A stretch of 15,667 nt of DNA from Burkholderia sp. (GCF_018375725.1 NZ_JAHACR010000072.1:1-15667); one strand, 5' to 3'. Counted from the stretch's first letter, positions 1-6,998 are shown. The notes: generated by a model not told the origin, from the letters alone. A program made the numbers and translations.

Positions 1-1250
1 GGCGGCGCCACGCCGTCGGCGATCTTGAGCAACGCGGCCCGCAGCATGTCCGACGCATGACGGTGCTCGGCGAGACTGGCCTCGTCCGACCGTGCGCCAT
101 GCGCGGCACGGCGCCATGCGAGGCCGAGCGTATCGGCAAGCAGCGACGCATGGCCGAGGCCGAGCGCGCAGGCCGCCGCGCCGACCCGGTATGCGGCTTC
201 GGCCGCACGCCAGGCCGCGCTCGCGTCGACCGTCGCGGGATCGGCCGACAAGTCGGCCATCGACGCATCCGCCGTCTGCAGGAAGTCTTCGTAAGCATGC
301 GCGTTGACAGTCACGACGCCGAGTTCGCGGATCGGCGCGGCTGCAACCGCATCCGCCTCCGCACGCGCGGCGTCCGCTTCCCACAGCGCTTCGGACGCCG
401 GCGTGCCGGCGACATGCCAGTCGACGGTGAGCCCGTAGTCGTGCAGCACGTCGACGAGCGCGACATCTTCCGCCGCCGCGCCGAACAGCGCGAAGTCCCG
501 CCATAACAGCGCCACCGTTTCCCTGACCAGGTCGGGCGCGGCAACGCGCCGGCCTTGCGCCTGCTCGCCGAGCAGCAGGTTCGTCCGTGCGAGGAAACGC
601 CTGAGTTCGGCGGCATTGCTGGCGCGCAGCGCACGCATGCAGGCCGTCGCGAGACGCCAGAAATCGTAAGGGGCATCGCCGGCCAGCTCGACCGCGCATG
701 CGTCCAGCTCGTCGAGCGCCGAGTCGGGCGGCACTTGCTGGGCGCGCAGCACGGCGAGCAACGCCTGCTCGTAGCGGGCGCGCAGCCGTGCGACAAGGGA
801 TGAGGGCAATGCGCGCATCGACGCAGGCGGAACGGCCCGGCCGGCGAGCGCCAGCGCATCGTATGGCACCTGCGCGCGCAGATCGGCGGCGCTTTGGGCA
901 CGCAGCACGCGGAAATGGTCGAAAAGGATCGGCGAGCAGGCCAGCTCGCGAAGATTGTGGCGCGAGACAGCCGCACGAAAATCGTGCAATGCCGCGCGGA
1001 ATCCGGCGGAAGTCGGCTCGGTGCCGACGAGCGACGCCGCGTCGGCCAGCTGGCCCGCGAAGCGGGCAGCCGGCAGCCATCCGGCTTCGGTGAATACCGC
1101 GGCCGCCGCGGACAACGGACCGGCCGCATCGTCGCGGCGGTCTAATGCCTCATCGGCCGCCGCGAGCCATGCGTCGGCCGGCCGCACCGCGCCGCCGCGC
1201 GGATTGGGCAGCGCATCAAGTACGGGAGGTACCGCCGGATCGGGGATCAT
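1..1250 (-). CDS. ChpA/PilL-type chemosensory histidine kinase, N-terminal part (cut by window edge)
   Basis: This minus-strand frame is open from 1250 to the window edge, giving 416 residues without a stop. The region at about residues 45-135 and the one at 150-255 (ending in a RFLARTNLLLGEQ / LVRETVALLW pattern) follow the helical N-terminal repeats of ChpA/PilL, the CheA-like kinases that control type IV pilus twitching. Residues 315-385 look like a histidine-phosphotransfer (Hpt) fold. However, the phospho-accepting His expected just before the ALGL motif (362-365) appears to be Tyr354. Kinase, CheW and receiver domains would lie beyond the window, so they are not seen. A GTG at 1256 in the same frame, with AGG 5 bases upstream, is an alternative start. 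A TGA a few codons further upstream limits the frame. The gene follows rubredoxin by about 100 bases on the same strand, and no pilG, pilH, pilI or pilJ lies between them. The family call rests on recalled pattern similarity, not on an alignment. Confidence 0.6.
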   Translation of the reverse strand, partial: MIPDPAVPPVLDALPNPRGGAVRPADAWLAAADEALDRRDDAAGPLSAAAAVFTEAGWLPAARFAGQLADAASLVGTEPTSAGFRAALHDFRAAVSRHNLRELACSPILFDHFRVLRAQSAADLRAQVPYDALALAGRAVPPASMRALPSSLVARLRARYEQALLAVLRAQQVPPDSALDELDACAVELAGDAPYDFWRLATACMRALRASNAAELRRFLARTNLLLGEQAQGRRVAAPDLVRETVALLWRDFALFGAAAEDVALVDVLHDYGLTVDWHVAGTPASEALWEADAARAEADAVAAAPIRELGVVTVNAHAYEDFLQTADASMADLSADPATVDASAAWRAAEAAYRVGAAACALGLGHASLLADTLGLAWRRAAHGARSDEASLAEHRHASDMLRAALLKIADGVAP

Positions 1251-1352
1251 GGACACTCGCGCCTGTCATCGTCAAGCCGGTCGCGCCATCGCGGCGCCGA
1301 AGCGGCCGCGGGACGCCAAGCCCGAGCGGAATGCCCTGAAGCAACGCTCAGG

Positions 1353-1523
1353 TCAGATCTGGACCATCTCGAAGTCTTCCTTGCGCGCGCCGCACTCCGG
1401 GCACGTCCAGTTGATCGGGACGTCTTCCCAGCGCGTGCCAGGCGGGATGCCCTCTTCGGGCAATCCGGCTTCTTCGTCATAAATCCAGCCACAAATCAGG
1501 CACATCCAGCTCTTGTATTCCAT
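1353..1523 (-). CDS. rubA: rubredoxin
   Basis: This is a 56-residue iron protein that carries single electrons in the cytoplasm. Four cysteines in two knuckles bind one Fe: C8-x2-C11 (MCLICGWIYD) and C41-x2-C44 (WTCPECGARK). The conserved aromatic and acidic core (Y15, W32, W39, F51) is present, and the length is typical of a complete single-domain rubredoxin. The start at 1523 was chosen because MEYKSWMC is the usual N terminus of the family. The longer frame extending to 2669 on this strand is only the antisense of thiD. No good ribosome binding site precedes the ATG (GCGGCTTAAG). It is divergent from the thiD-like gene, an arrangement I recall as common in betaproteobacteria. The electron partners cannot be told from this sequence. 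Confidence 0.96.
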   Translation of the reverse strand: MEYKSWMCLICGWIYDEEAGLPEEGIPPGTRWEDVPINWTCPECGARKEDFEMVQI

Positions 1524-1580
1524 CTTAAGCCGCGTCGGGAGAGTCCGTAAATTCGAGAGCCATGATGGTACCGTGTCGGG

Positions 1581-1603
1581 GCCGGACTGCCTAGCAATCC
1601 GGC
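1581..1603 (-). other. stem-loop in the rubA leader
   Basis: A 10-base-pair stem (GCCGGACTGC / GCAATCCGGC) closes a 3-base loop. It has one imperfect pair, at 1587 and 1597. In minus-strand RNA that pair is a G-U wobble, so the stem is continuous. In plus-strand RNA it is a C-A mismatch. This favours a structure in the rubredoxin transcript. No U-run follows, so it is not a standard terminator. It may be an mRNA leader structure or a protein-binding palindrome. Confidence 0.4.
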
Positions 1604-1742
1604 GCTCTAGTGGGACACATACCTTGCGGCGCGCTAAAAAATCCGCTCGGCGTACCGGATTCCGCCGCATAATGGCCGGAAAGGCCGCACCCGGCCGGTG
1701 CACGCCACCCCGCATGACCGTTTTTTCTTGCCCCATTTTTCC

Positions 1743-2609
1743 ATGTCCAGCAATGCCCCTCCGATCGTCCTCACCTTCGGCCTGTCCGATCCCACCGGCG
1801 GCTCCGGCCTCCAAGCCGATCTGATGACCCTGGCGAGCATGGGCTGCCACGGCGTGTCCGTGCTGACGGGCTACACCGTGCGCGACTCGGCCTCCTGCGA
1901 CGAGGTGACGGGACTCGATCCCGACGTGGTCGCCGCGCAGGCACGCATGCTGCTCGAGGACATGCCGGTCGCCGCGTTCAAGATCGGCGCTGCCACCCGC
2001 GCGGAAGTGGTCAGCGCGATCGCCGAAGTGGTCGCCGATTACGACGGCGTGCCGCTCGTGCTTGCGCCCGACTTCACGCTCGACGACGAACATGTGCTCG
2101 CCGCCGACGATCTGCGGGAATCGATCGCCGATCTGCTCGCGCCGCAGACGACGCTGCTCGTCGCCGACCACGCCACGCTCCTCGCGCTCGCGCAGCCGGA
2201 CGGCGACGCCGAGGCGCCGAACCTCGACGCCGCGATTGCGCATCTGCTCACACAGGGCTGCGAATACATTCTTGCGACCGAAACCGGCTCTCACCGGCTC
2301 GTCAATACGCTGTACGGCGAGGAAGGCCTGCTCCGCGAGGACATGTGGGACCGCACGCCGCACCGGCTGACGGGCATCACCGATACGCTCGGCGCGGCAA
2401 TCGCCGCGCTGCTCGCGAATGGCCAGGAACCGCCCGAAGCCGTGCGCGAGGCCCAGGAATACCTGTACCAGGCGGTGCGCGACGCATTCCGGCCCGGCAT
2501 GGGCGCCTACCTGCCCGACCGCTTCTTCTGGGCGCGCAGCAACGACGAAGATGCCGCCCCGCCGGCGACGACGCCCGACATGCTGCCGCGCACGACGCAC
2601 CGGCACTGA
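1743..2609 (+). CDS. thiD: ThiD-like hydroxymethylpyrimidine (phosphate) kinase, degenerate motifs
   Basis: This is a 288-residue ribokinase-fold protein of the ThiD family, which phosphorylates HMP and HMP-P in thiamine synthesis. The substrate-side N terminus is well kept: FGLSDPTGGSGLQAD at 12-26, GCHGVSVLTGYTVRDS at 34-49 and FKIG at 79-82. The rest departs from the family. The usual VxDPV-SG stretch reads LVLAPDFTLDDE (105-116), and the TPNxxEA stretch reads LLVADHATLLAL. The anion-hole and catalytic GTGCT reads GITDT (211-215), so the catalytic Cys is replaced by Asp. After 240 there is an extra tail rich in acidic, Pro and Thr residues. The chosen ATG has no clear ribosome binding site; a GTG at 1698 in frame is the alternative. 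It is divergent from rubA and convergent with groEL. Family membership is firm, but the kinase activity is doubtful. Confidence 0.8.
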   Translation: MSSNAPPIVLTFGLSDPTGGSGLQADLMTLASMGCHGVSVLTGYTVRDSASCDEVTGLDPDVVAAQARMLLEDMPVAAFKIGAATRAEVVSAIAEVVADYDGVPLVLAPDFTLDDEHVLAADDLRESIADLLAPQTTLLVADHATLLALAQPDGDAEAPNLDAAIAHLLTQGCEYILATETGSHRLVNTLYGEEGLLREDMWDRTPHRLTGITDTLGAAIAALLANGQEPPEAVREAQEYLYQAVRDAFRPGMGAYLPDRFFWARSNDEDAAPPATTPDMLPRTTHRH

Positions 2610-2655
2610 TCCCGGCATCCGCCACGCACGATGCGCGGCGGATGTGCGCGCATAA

Positions 2656-2685
2656 AAAAAGACCCGCATCGCTGCGGGTCTTTTT
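2656..2685. terminator. bidirectional intrinsic terminator between thiD and groEL
   Basis: AAAAAGACCCGCA, then TCGC, then TGCGGGTCTTTTT: a perfect 8-base-pair GC-rich stem with a 4-base loop and A/T runs on both sides. On the plus strand the hairpin is followed by TTTTT and can end thiD transcripts. On the minus strand the A-run becomes a U-run and can end groEL transcripts. It sits between the two convergent stop codons (2609 and 2739). Confidence 0.92.
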
Positions 2686-2738
2686 GTTGGCGGGAACGCG
2701 CGTTGCCGCGCGCTCCGGACGCAATCGACCGAAGTCGA

Positions 2739-4379
2739 TTACATGTCCATGCCCATGCCGCCCATGCCGCCCGGCATGCCGCCCGGCATCGGTGCTTCTT
2801 CCTTCGGCAGCTCTGCAACCGCTGCGTCCGTCGTCAGCAGCAGGCCGGCGACCGATGCTGCGTTTTGCAGTGCGGTACGCGTGACCTTGGTCGGGTCGAC
2901 GACGCCGGCTTCGACCATGTCGACGTACTCGCCCGTCGCTGCGTTGTAGCCGTAGTTGCCCTTGCCTGCAGCAACGGCCGCCACCACGACGCTGGCTTCT
3001 TCGCCGCCGTTCGTGACGATCTGGCGCAGCGGCTCTTCCATCGCGCGCAGCACGATCTTGATGCCTGCGTTCTGGTCGGCGTTCGCGCCGGTCAGTGCCG
3101 TGATCGCGCTACGTGCGCGGATCAGCGCAACGCCGCCGCCCGGGACGATGCCTTCTTCAACGGCAGCGCGGGTTGCGTGCAGCGCGTCTTCGACACGTGC
3201 CTTCTTTTCCTTCATTTCGACTTCGGTCGCAGCACCGACCTTGATCACTGCGACACCGCCGGCCAGCTTGGCCACGCGCTCTTGCAGCTTTTCACGGTCG
3301 TAGTCCGACGTCGCTTCTTCGATCTGCGTGCGGATCTGCTTGACGCGCGCTTCGATGTTCGCCGCTTCGCCTGCGCCGTCGATGATCGTCGTGTTTTCCT
3401 TGCCCACTTCGATGCGCTTCGCCTGGCCCAGTTCTGCCAGCGTTGCCTTCTCGAGCGTCAGGCCGGTTTCCTCGGCGATCACCTGGCCGCCCGTCAGGAT
3501 CGCGATGTCTTCCAGCATCGCCTTGCGACGATCGCCGAAGCCAGGCGCCTTGACCGCAACGGTCTTCAGGATGCCGCGGATGTTGTTCACGACCAGCGTT
3601 GCGAGTGCTTCGCCTTCGATGTCTTCCGCGATGATCAGCAGCGGACGGCCAGCCTTCGCGACTTGCTCGAGCACCGGCAGCAGGTCACGGATGTTCGACA
3701 CCTTCTTGTCGTGCAGCAGCACGAACGGGTTGTCGAGGACGGCGACTTGCTTGTCCGGATTGTTGATGAAGTACGGCGACAGGTAGCCGCGGTCGAATTG
3801 CATGCCTTCGACGACGTCCAGCTCGTCGGCCAGCGACTTGCCGTCTTCGACGGTGATCACGCCTTCCTTGCCGACCTTGTCCATCGCTTCAGCGATGCGA
3901 TCGCCGATCGACGTGTCGCTGTTTGCCGAAATCGCGCCGACTTGTGCGATTTCCTTGTTCGTCGTGCACGGCTTGCTGATCTTCTTCAGCTCTTCGACAG
4001 CCGCTGCGACTGCCTTGTCGATACCGCGCTTCAGGTCCATCGGGTTCATGCCCGACGCGACGAACTTCATGCCTTCGCGGACGATCGATTGCGCGAGGAC
4101 GGTTGCCGTCGTCGTGCCGTCGCCTGCGTTGTCGCTGGTCTTGGAAGCCACTTCCTTGACCATTTGCGCGCCCATGTTCTGGAGCTTGTCCTTCAGCTCG
4201 ATTTCCTTCGCGACCGACACACCGTCCTTGGTGACCGTCGGGCCGCCGAAGCTGCGCTCGAGCACCACGTTGCGGCCCTTCGGACCCAGCGTGACCTTCA
4301 CTGCGTTGGCGAGAATGTTCACGCCTTCGACCATCTTCGAGCGGGCGGAATCACCGAATACGACGTCTTTAGCTGCCAT
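2739..4379 (-). CDS. groEL: chaperonin GroEL (60 kDa)
   Basis: This is a complete 546-residue group I chaperonin subunit. Fourteen copies form the double ring that encloses and refolds proteins with ATP and GroES in the cytoplasm. Seen in order: the MAAKDVVFGDSARSKM start; the nucleotide loop VTLGPKGRNVV; the ATP-hydrolysis motif NAGDGTTTATVLAQ with its conserved Asp; the apical segment with ISANSD and YLSPYFINN; the hinge region with IVPGGGVALIRA; and the mobile GGM tail (PGGMPGGMGGMGMDM). No key residue is missing. AGGAG at 4387-4391 on the complement lies 7 bases before the ATG. The gene follows groES by 46 bases and shares its CIRCE-controlled promoter. Burkholderia genomes often carry several groEL copies. 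The groES linkage and CIRCE suggest this is the main heat-regulated one. Confidence 0.99.
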   Translation of the reverse strand: MAAKDVVFGDSARSKMVEGVNILANAVKVTLGPKGRNVVLERSFGGPTVTKDGVSVAKEIELKDKLQNMGAQMVKEVASKTSDNAGDGTTTATVLAQSIVREGMKFVASGMNPMDLKRGIDKAVAAAVEELKKISKPCTTNKEIAQVGAISANSDTSIGDRIAEAMDKVGKEGVITVEDGKSLADELDVVEGMQFDRGYLSPYFINNPDKQVAVLDNPFVLLHDKKVSNIRDLLPVLEQVAKAGRPLLIIAEDIEGEALATLVVNNIRGILKTVAVKAPGFGDRRKAMLEDIAILTGGQVIAEETGLTLEKATLAELGQAKRIEVGKENTTIIDGAGEAANIEARVKQIRTQIEEATSDYDREKLQERVAKLAGGVAVIKVGAATEVEMKEKKARVEDALHATRAAVEEGIVPGGGVALIRARSAITALTGANADQNAGIKIVLRAMEEPLRQIVTNGGEEASVVVAAVAAGKGNYGYNAATGEYVDMVEAGVVDPTKVTRTALQNAASVAGLLLTTDAAVAELPKEEAPMPGGMPGGMGGMGMDM

Positions 4380-4426
4380 CTTCTAACTCCTAGGATTCTT
4401 TTGAAATGTGGACCGTATGTGGACGC

Positions 4427-4720
4427 TTACTTGGCGTCGACCACAGCCATGATGTCTTCTTCGCGCATCACCAGCAGTTCCTGGCCGCCGACCTTGACGG
4501 TCTGGCCAGCGTACTTGCCGAACAGGACGCGATCGCCGACCTTCACGTCGAGTGCGATCAGGCTGCCCTTGTCGTCGCGCTTGCCCGGGCCGGTCGCGAG
4601 CACTTCGCCTTGGTCCGGCTTTTCAGCCGCTGCGTCGGGAATCACGATGCCCGAAGCCGTCTTGGTTTCCTGATCCAGGCGCTTGACGATCACGCGATCG
4701 TGCAAAGGACGAAGGTTCAT
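4427..4720 (-). CDS. groES: co-chaperonin GroES (10 kDa)
   Basis: This is a 97-residue lid subunit that caps the GroEL chamber as a heptamer. It begins MNLRPLHDRVIVKRL, carries the mobile loop that contacts GroEL (ETKTASGIVIPDAAAEKP at 18-35) and ends in the usual LLVMREEDIMAVVDA. The length is standard for the family. The start at 4720 is fixed by homology and by GAGGAG (complement of 4726-4731), 5 bases upstream. The frame continues upstream to 4810, but those codons lie in the leader. It is the first gene of the groESL operon; transcription begins near the CIRCE element about 75-100 bases upstream. Confidence 0.99.
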   Translation of the reverse strand: MNLRPLHDRVIVKRLDQETKTASGIVIPDAAAEKPDQGEVLATGPGKRDDKGSLIALDVKVGDRVLFGKYAGQTVKVGGQELLVMREEDIMAVVDAK

Positions 4721-4793
4721 ATTCACTCCTCTCTTGAATGAGACTGAAGAACGCTTAGGGAATCTGCCCGGCGGAACGCCCGGCAGCGAATTA

Positions 4794-4820
4794 TTAGCAC
4801 TCTCGTGCAACGAGTGCTAA
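4794..4820 (-). promoter_or_regulatory. CIRCE operator (HrcA binding site)
   Basis: TTAGCACTC, nine bases, GAGTGCTAA: this matches the CIRCE consensus at all 18 arm positions with the canonical 9-base spacer. HrcA, a heat-sensitive repressor, binds CIRCE in front of groE operons in many bacteria. It begins at the -10 box and covers the predicted transcription start and early leader of groES. That is the position expected for repression and for the mRNA-level effects reported for CIRCE. No hrcA gene lies in this window. Confidence 0.97.
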
Positions 4821-4849
4821 TTATATGGACGGGTTTTGACAAATTCAAG
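4820..4849 (-). promoter_or_regulatory. groESL promoter, overlapping sigma70- and sigma32-like elements
   Basis: On the minus strand, TTGAAT (4848-4843) and TATAAT (4825-4820) are 17 bases apart. This gives a perfect -10 box and a 4/6 -35 box for the housekeeping sigma factor. The same stretch contains CTTGAA (4849-4844), then 13 bases, then GTCCATAT (4830-4823). That resembles the sigma32 pattern CTTGAAA / CCCCATnT (5 of 7 defined positions in the second box). The -10 box shares its last base with the CIRCE arm. Dual HrcA and RpoH control is inferred, not shown. Confidence 0.75.
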
Positions 4850-5262
4850 AAGGGGCCGGCGCGGCCGATATCAAATAATTTCCGGCGCGGCGCGGGCGCT
4901 TTCACCGGCGGATCGGCACGGGATTTATCCCGATCAATCAACGATTTAGCGCATTTCGCAAACGTCTTGCCGGCAGCCCGGAGTCAGCGGTCGGGATAAG
5001 AAAGACTTGAAATGAGGCGCCAAGTTCCGCCTAGGGAAATCGCGTACATCGCCGCCGGTTATCCCGGATCAAACGTCAGGCGCGCCTCACGGAATCCCGC
5101 CCGCCGCCCCCGTCGTCCGGGGCGGCAGCGCCGGAATTCGCGTGTATCGTCATACGAATTGCGTGAATCAGGTTTCGATCCGGTGCGTGTCGAGCGACAG
5201 AATCAGCCATTCGGGCATGATGCGGGACGACGCTCGCCCCGACGTTCGTCGTGGGCGAACCG
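4850..5262. other. intergenic gap between groESL and the 5.3-7.5 kb cluster
   Basis: I see no convincing gene in these about 410 bases. The open frames that cross it on either strand lack recognisable protein sequence. One strong GC hairpin is present at 5103-5126 (GCCGCCCC, 8-base loop, GGGGCGGC). It has no U-run on either strand. It lies downstream of the minus-strand cluster ending at 5263 and could be a factor-assisted end point. Confidence 0.5.
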
Positions 5263-5328
5263 TTACGCGAACACGTCCATGAATGCGACGCCAACCACGC
5301 TGGCGATGCTGCCGACCGCGTGCATCAT
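5263..5328 (-). CDS. possible 21-residue hydrophobic peptide ORF overlapping the SRPBCC gene
   Basis: A tandem ATGATG overlaps the stop of the upstream SRPBCC gene in the ATGA arrangement typical of translational coupling. AGGAACGG stands just before it as a ribosome binding site. The frame encodes MMHAVGSIASVVGVAFMDVFA and then stops. The peptide is mostly Ala, Val, Gly and Ile and could span or insert into a membrane. It is very short, and I know no relative. It may instead be the stub of a gene lost downstream, or chance. Confidence 0.25.
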   Translation of the reverse strand: MMHAVGSIASVVGVAFMDVFA

Positions 5329-5906
5329 CCGTTCCTGGTTCTCGCGCTGTCGATGGGCGGGCGCGAGGCCGGAAATGGCCGGCACGACGTAGCGGTCGAT
5401 CCGTTTGCCGCGGAATGCGGCGGCACGAACGTCCGGCCATCCGCCTCGACCGGCGCGCCGAGCAGTCGTGCGAGCCCTTTCGCACCCTCGCGCATCACGA
5501 CATCGTGATTCCAGGCAAACAGCGGGCGGGCAAGCGGCGCGAGCCAGTTCATCCAGCGGATGTGCGTGCGAATGTGCCACTCGTAGCGGACGATCGTGCG
5601 GTGCCCGTCCCCGGCGAACGTCCAGCGGCCGTCGCCCTCGACCGCGCCGCTCGCCCGCCCTTCGAGCAACTGCATCGGCTCGACGCGCAGCACGCGCATA
5701 TCGAAGGTCAGCCGGTACGACAACGCGCCTTTCCACCGGTAGCGGTGCAGCGCGCCGACACCGTGCGCGTCGCCGGGCTCGATCTCGACGGTTCGTTCCG
5801 CGCTCTTCCACCAGGCCGGCCACGCGTCTGCCTGATAGATCGCATGCCAGACGGCGGTCAATGGCGCGTCGATACGCCATGTCGTGCAAAACCGATAATC
5901 GGCCAT
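5325..5906 (-). CDS. SRPBCC-family (START/polyketide cyclase-like) protein
   Basis: This 193-residue protein has an SRPBCC helix-grip fold over about residues 1-150. It opens with MADYRFCTTWRIDAPLTAVW, has the helix and Trp cluster DAWPAWWKSAE, a run of beta strands (YRLTFDMRVLRVEP, GRWTF, TIVRYEWHI), and a long C-terminal helix with LAPLARPLFAWNHDVVMREGAKGLARLLG. Such folds enclose a hydrophobic pocket for lipids or other small ligands; the ligand cannot be read from the sequence. There is no signal peptide, so it is probably cytoplasmic. GGAGG (complement of 5911-5915) lies 4 bases before the ATG. The gene starts 15 bases after the LolA-like gene, so they are probably co-transcribed. The last 40 or so residues are Pro/Ser/Arg-rich and lie outside the fold. 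A frameshift near the 3' end is one explanation. Confidence 0.75.
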   Translation of the reverse strand: MADYRFCTTWRIDAPLTAVWHAIYQADAWPAWWKSAERTVEIEPGDAHGVGALHRYRWKGALSYRLTFDMRVLRVEPMQLLEGRASGAVEGDGRWTFAGDGHRTIVRYEWHIRTHIRWMNWLAPLARPLFAWNHDVVMREGAKGLARLLGAPVEADGRTFVPPHSAANGSTATSCRPFPASRPPIDSARTRNG

Positions 5907-5921
5907 GCCGCCTCCAACACA

Positions 5922-6557
5922 TCACGGATCGAAGAAATGCTCGGGAAACGCGACGTCGATCTCGACGTCGTCGAGCGTGACGGTTTCGAGCGGCGTCTCG
6001 CCATCCTCCTCGAAGCTGATCACCTTCCGCGGAAAGCCGTCCGCCGCGTCGAGCCATAGCTGATAGCGATGCACACCACCCGCCACCGCATGCGCAGGCG
6101 CACCGACGACGCTCACGCGCAGCACGGTCCGCCCGCCGATGTCCGCCTCGCCCAGCGTGGTGGTCACGCCGCCTTGCTGCAGTTCGCGGACATGGCGAAG
6201 CAGCTCGCCGACGTCGGACTGATCGACCCGGTGGCCGCTCCGGTCGCGCACGAGCGGATTGGCCGGCGACAGCGACAACGCAGGCGGCGCATGTTCACCG
6301 AACGGCCGCAGCCGCACCTTGCGACTCGTCGGATCGTAGATCAGCACGGCGCCGTGGTGCGGCGACACAAAATCCATCCGGACATGGCCGGGTTTCCGGT
6401 ACGCGTAACGGATCTCGGTCGGGTCGCCCGCCCGCGGCCACGAGCGAATCGTCGCCCGGTACGAATGCGCGCGCTCGAAATGCGCCTGCGCGACGGCCAC
6501 GGGATCGGCTGTCATGCTCGCTCCTATCAACGTGGCGGCCAGTATTGCGGCGATCAC
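5922..6557 (-). CDS. secreted LolA-like / DUF1571-like protein
   Basis: This 211-residue exported protein has a short N-terminal signal segment (IAAILAATLIGASMTA) and then a beta-rich domain reading like the LolA/LolB-type fold: YRATIRSW, IRYAYRKPGHVRMDFV, GAVLIYDP, KVRLRPFG, and a C-terminal YQLWLDAADGFPRKVISFE. In this fold a half-barrel binds acyl chains. LolA itself ferries lipoproteins across the periplasm, but this protein is a distant relative and its cargo is unknown. I chose the GTG at 6557 because it overlaps the cupredoxin stop by 4 bases (GTGA), has an AGGGG ribosome binding site 6 bases upstream, and places a signal peptide at the N terminus. The frame itself runs on to 6635. It follows the cupredoxin and precedes the SRPBCC gene. 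The DUF1571 assignment is from memory of the RKPGxVRMDF pattern. Confidence 0.72.
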   Translation of the reverse strand: MIAAILAATLIGASMTADPVAVAQAHFERAHSYRATIRSWPRAGDPTEIRYAYRKPGHVRMDFVSPHHGAVLIYDPTSRKVRLRPFGEHAPPALSLSPANPLVRDRSGHRVDQSDVGELLRHVRELQQGGVTTTLGEADIGGRTVLRVSVVGAPAHAVAGGVHRYQLWLDAADGFPRKVISFEEDGETPLETVTLDDVEIDVAFPEHFFDP

Positions 6558-6964
6558 GGCATCCCCTCGATCTCCAGCACGCCCTCCATGCCGCGCGCGC
6601 GATGGCTCTTGAAGAACAGCAGCCGATGCGTGCAATAGTAGGCAAAGCGCCCCGGCCGCAACGGGGTGAAACGGTATGTCTGCGGCGTCGTGCTCAACTC
6701 GGCGCGCACCGCGATACCCGCCTCGGGCGCGTCGATCACGAAGTTGTGCGGAATCATCCCCGACTCGGCCGACACCGTCAGTTCGACCGGCTTGCCGGCC
6801 TTCACGATCACGTGATCCGGATGAAAGAAGTAGCTGCCGCCGACGATCGCGACCCGCTGCACGCCGTCGGCATCGACGGCGGCACGAACCGTCGTATCGT
6901 CAGCGTGGACCAGGCTCGCATGCGCCGCGAGCGCGACCAGCAGGTTTCGTGTCATCCGCCTCAT
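6554..6964 (-). CDS. periplasmic cupredoxin-domain protein
   Basis: This is a 136-residue protein with a signal peptide (about 1-21, ending LVHA) and one cupredoxin domain. Candidate type 1 copper ligands are visible: His73 in MIPHNFVID, Cys111 in AYYCTH, His121 in KSHRARG and Met126 in GMEGVL. The usual C-x4-H spacing is stretched to ten because of a LLFFKSH insert. I recall this insert from a subgroup of plastocyanin-like proteins, so it is probably a subfamily feature. The protein would bind copper, and perhaps carry electrons, in the periplasm; no redox partner is identifiable. GGAG lies about 7 bases before the ATG. The stop overlaps the GTG start of the LolA-like gene, implying coupled translation and a shared job or shared stress signal. 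Confidence 0.85.
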   Translation of the reverse strand: MRRMTRNLLVALAAHASLVHADDTTVRAAVDADGVQRVAIVGGSYFFHPDHVIVKAGKPVELTVSAESGMIPHNFVIDAPEAGIAVRAELSTTPQTYRFTPLRPGRFAYYCTHRLLFFKSHRARGMEGVLEIEGMP

Positions 6965-6998
6965 CGCAAACTCCGTTTCCGCGGGGCCGCCCCGGCCG

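Noticed and set aside
311..1129. 272-codon minus-strand open frame
   Set aside because: It overlaps the ChpA/PilL-like gene on the same strand in another frame. Its Arg/Pro/Ser-rich composition is typical of a shadow frame in high-GC DNA, while the other frame matches a family.
1524..2669. Long N-terminal extension of rubredoxin on the minus strand
   Set aside because: The extension is only the antisense of the thiD-like gene. Rubredoxin is complete from the ATG at 1523.
2631..4673. 680-codon plus-strand open frame across the groESL region
   Set aside because: It lies opposite groEL and groES in a shadow frame and gives Asp/Arg/His-rich sequence without any family pattern.
5103..5126. GC hairpin as the terminator of the 5.3-7.5 kb cluster
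   Set aside because: It has a strong stem but no U-run on either strand, so it was not listed as an intrinsic terminator.
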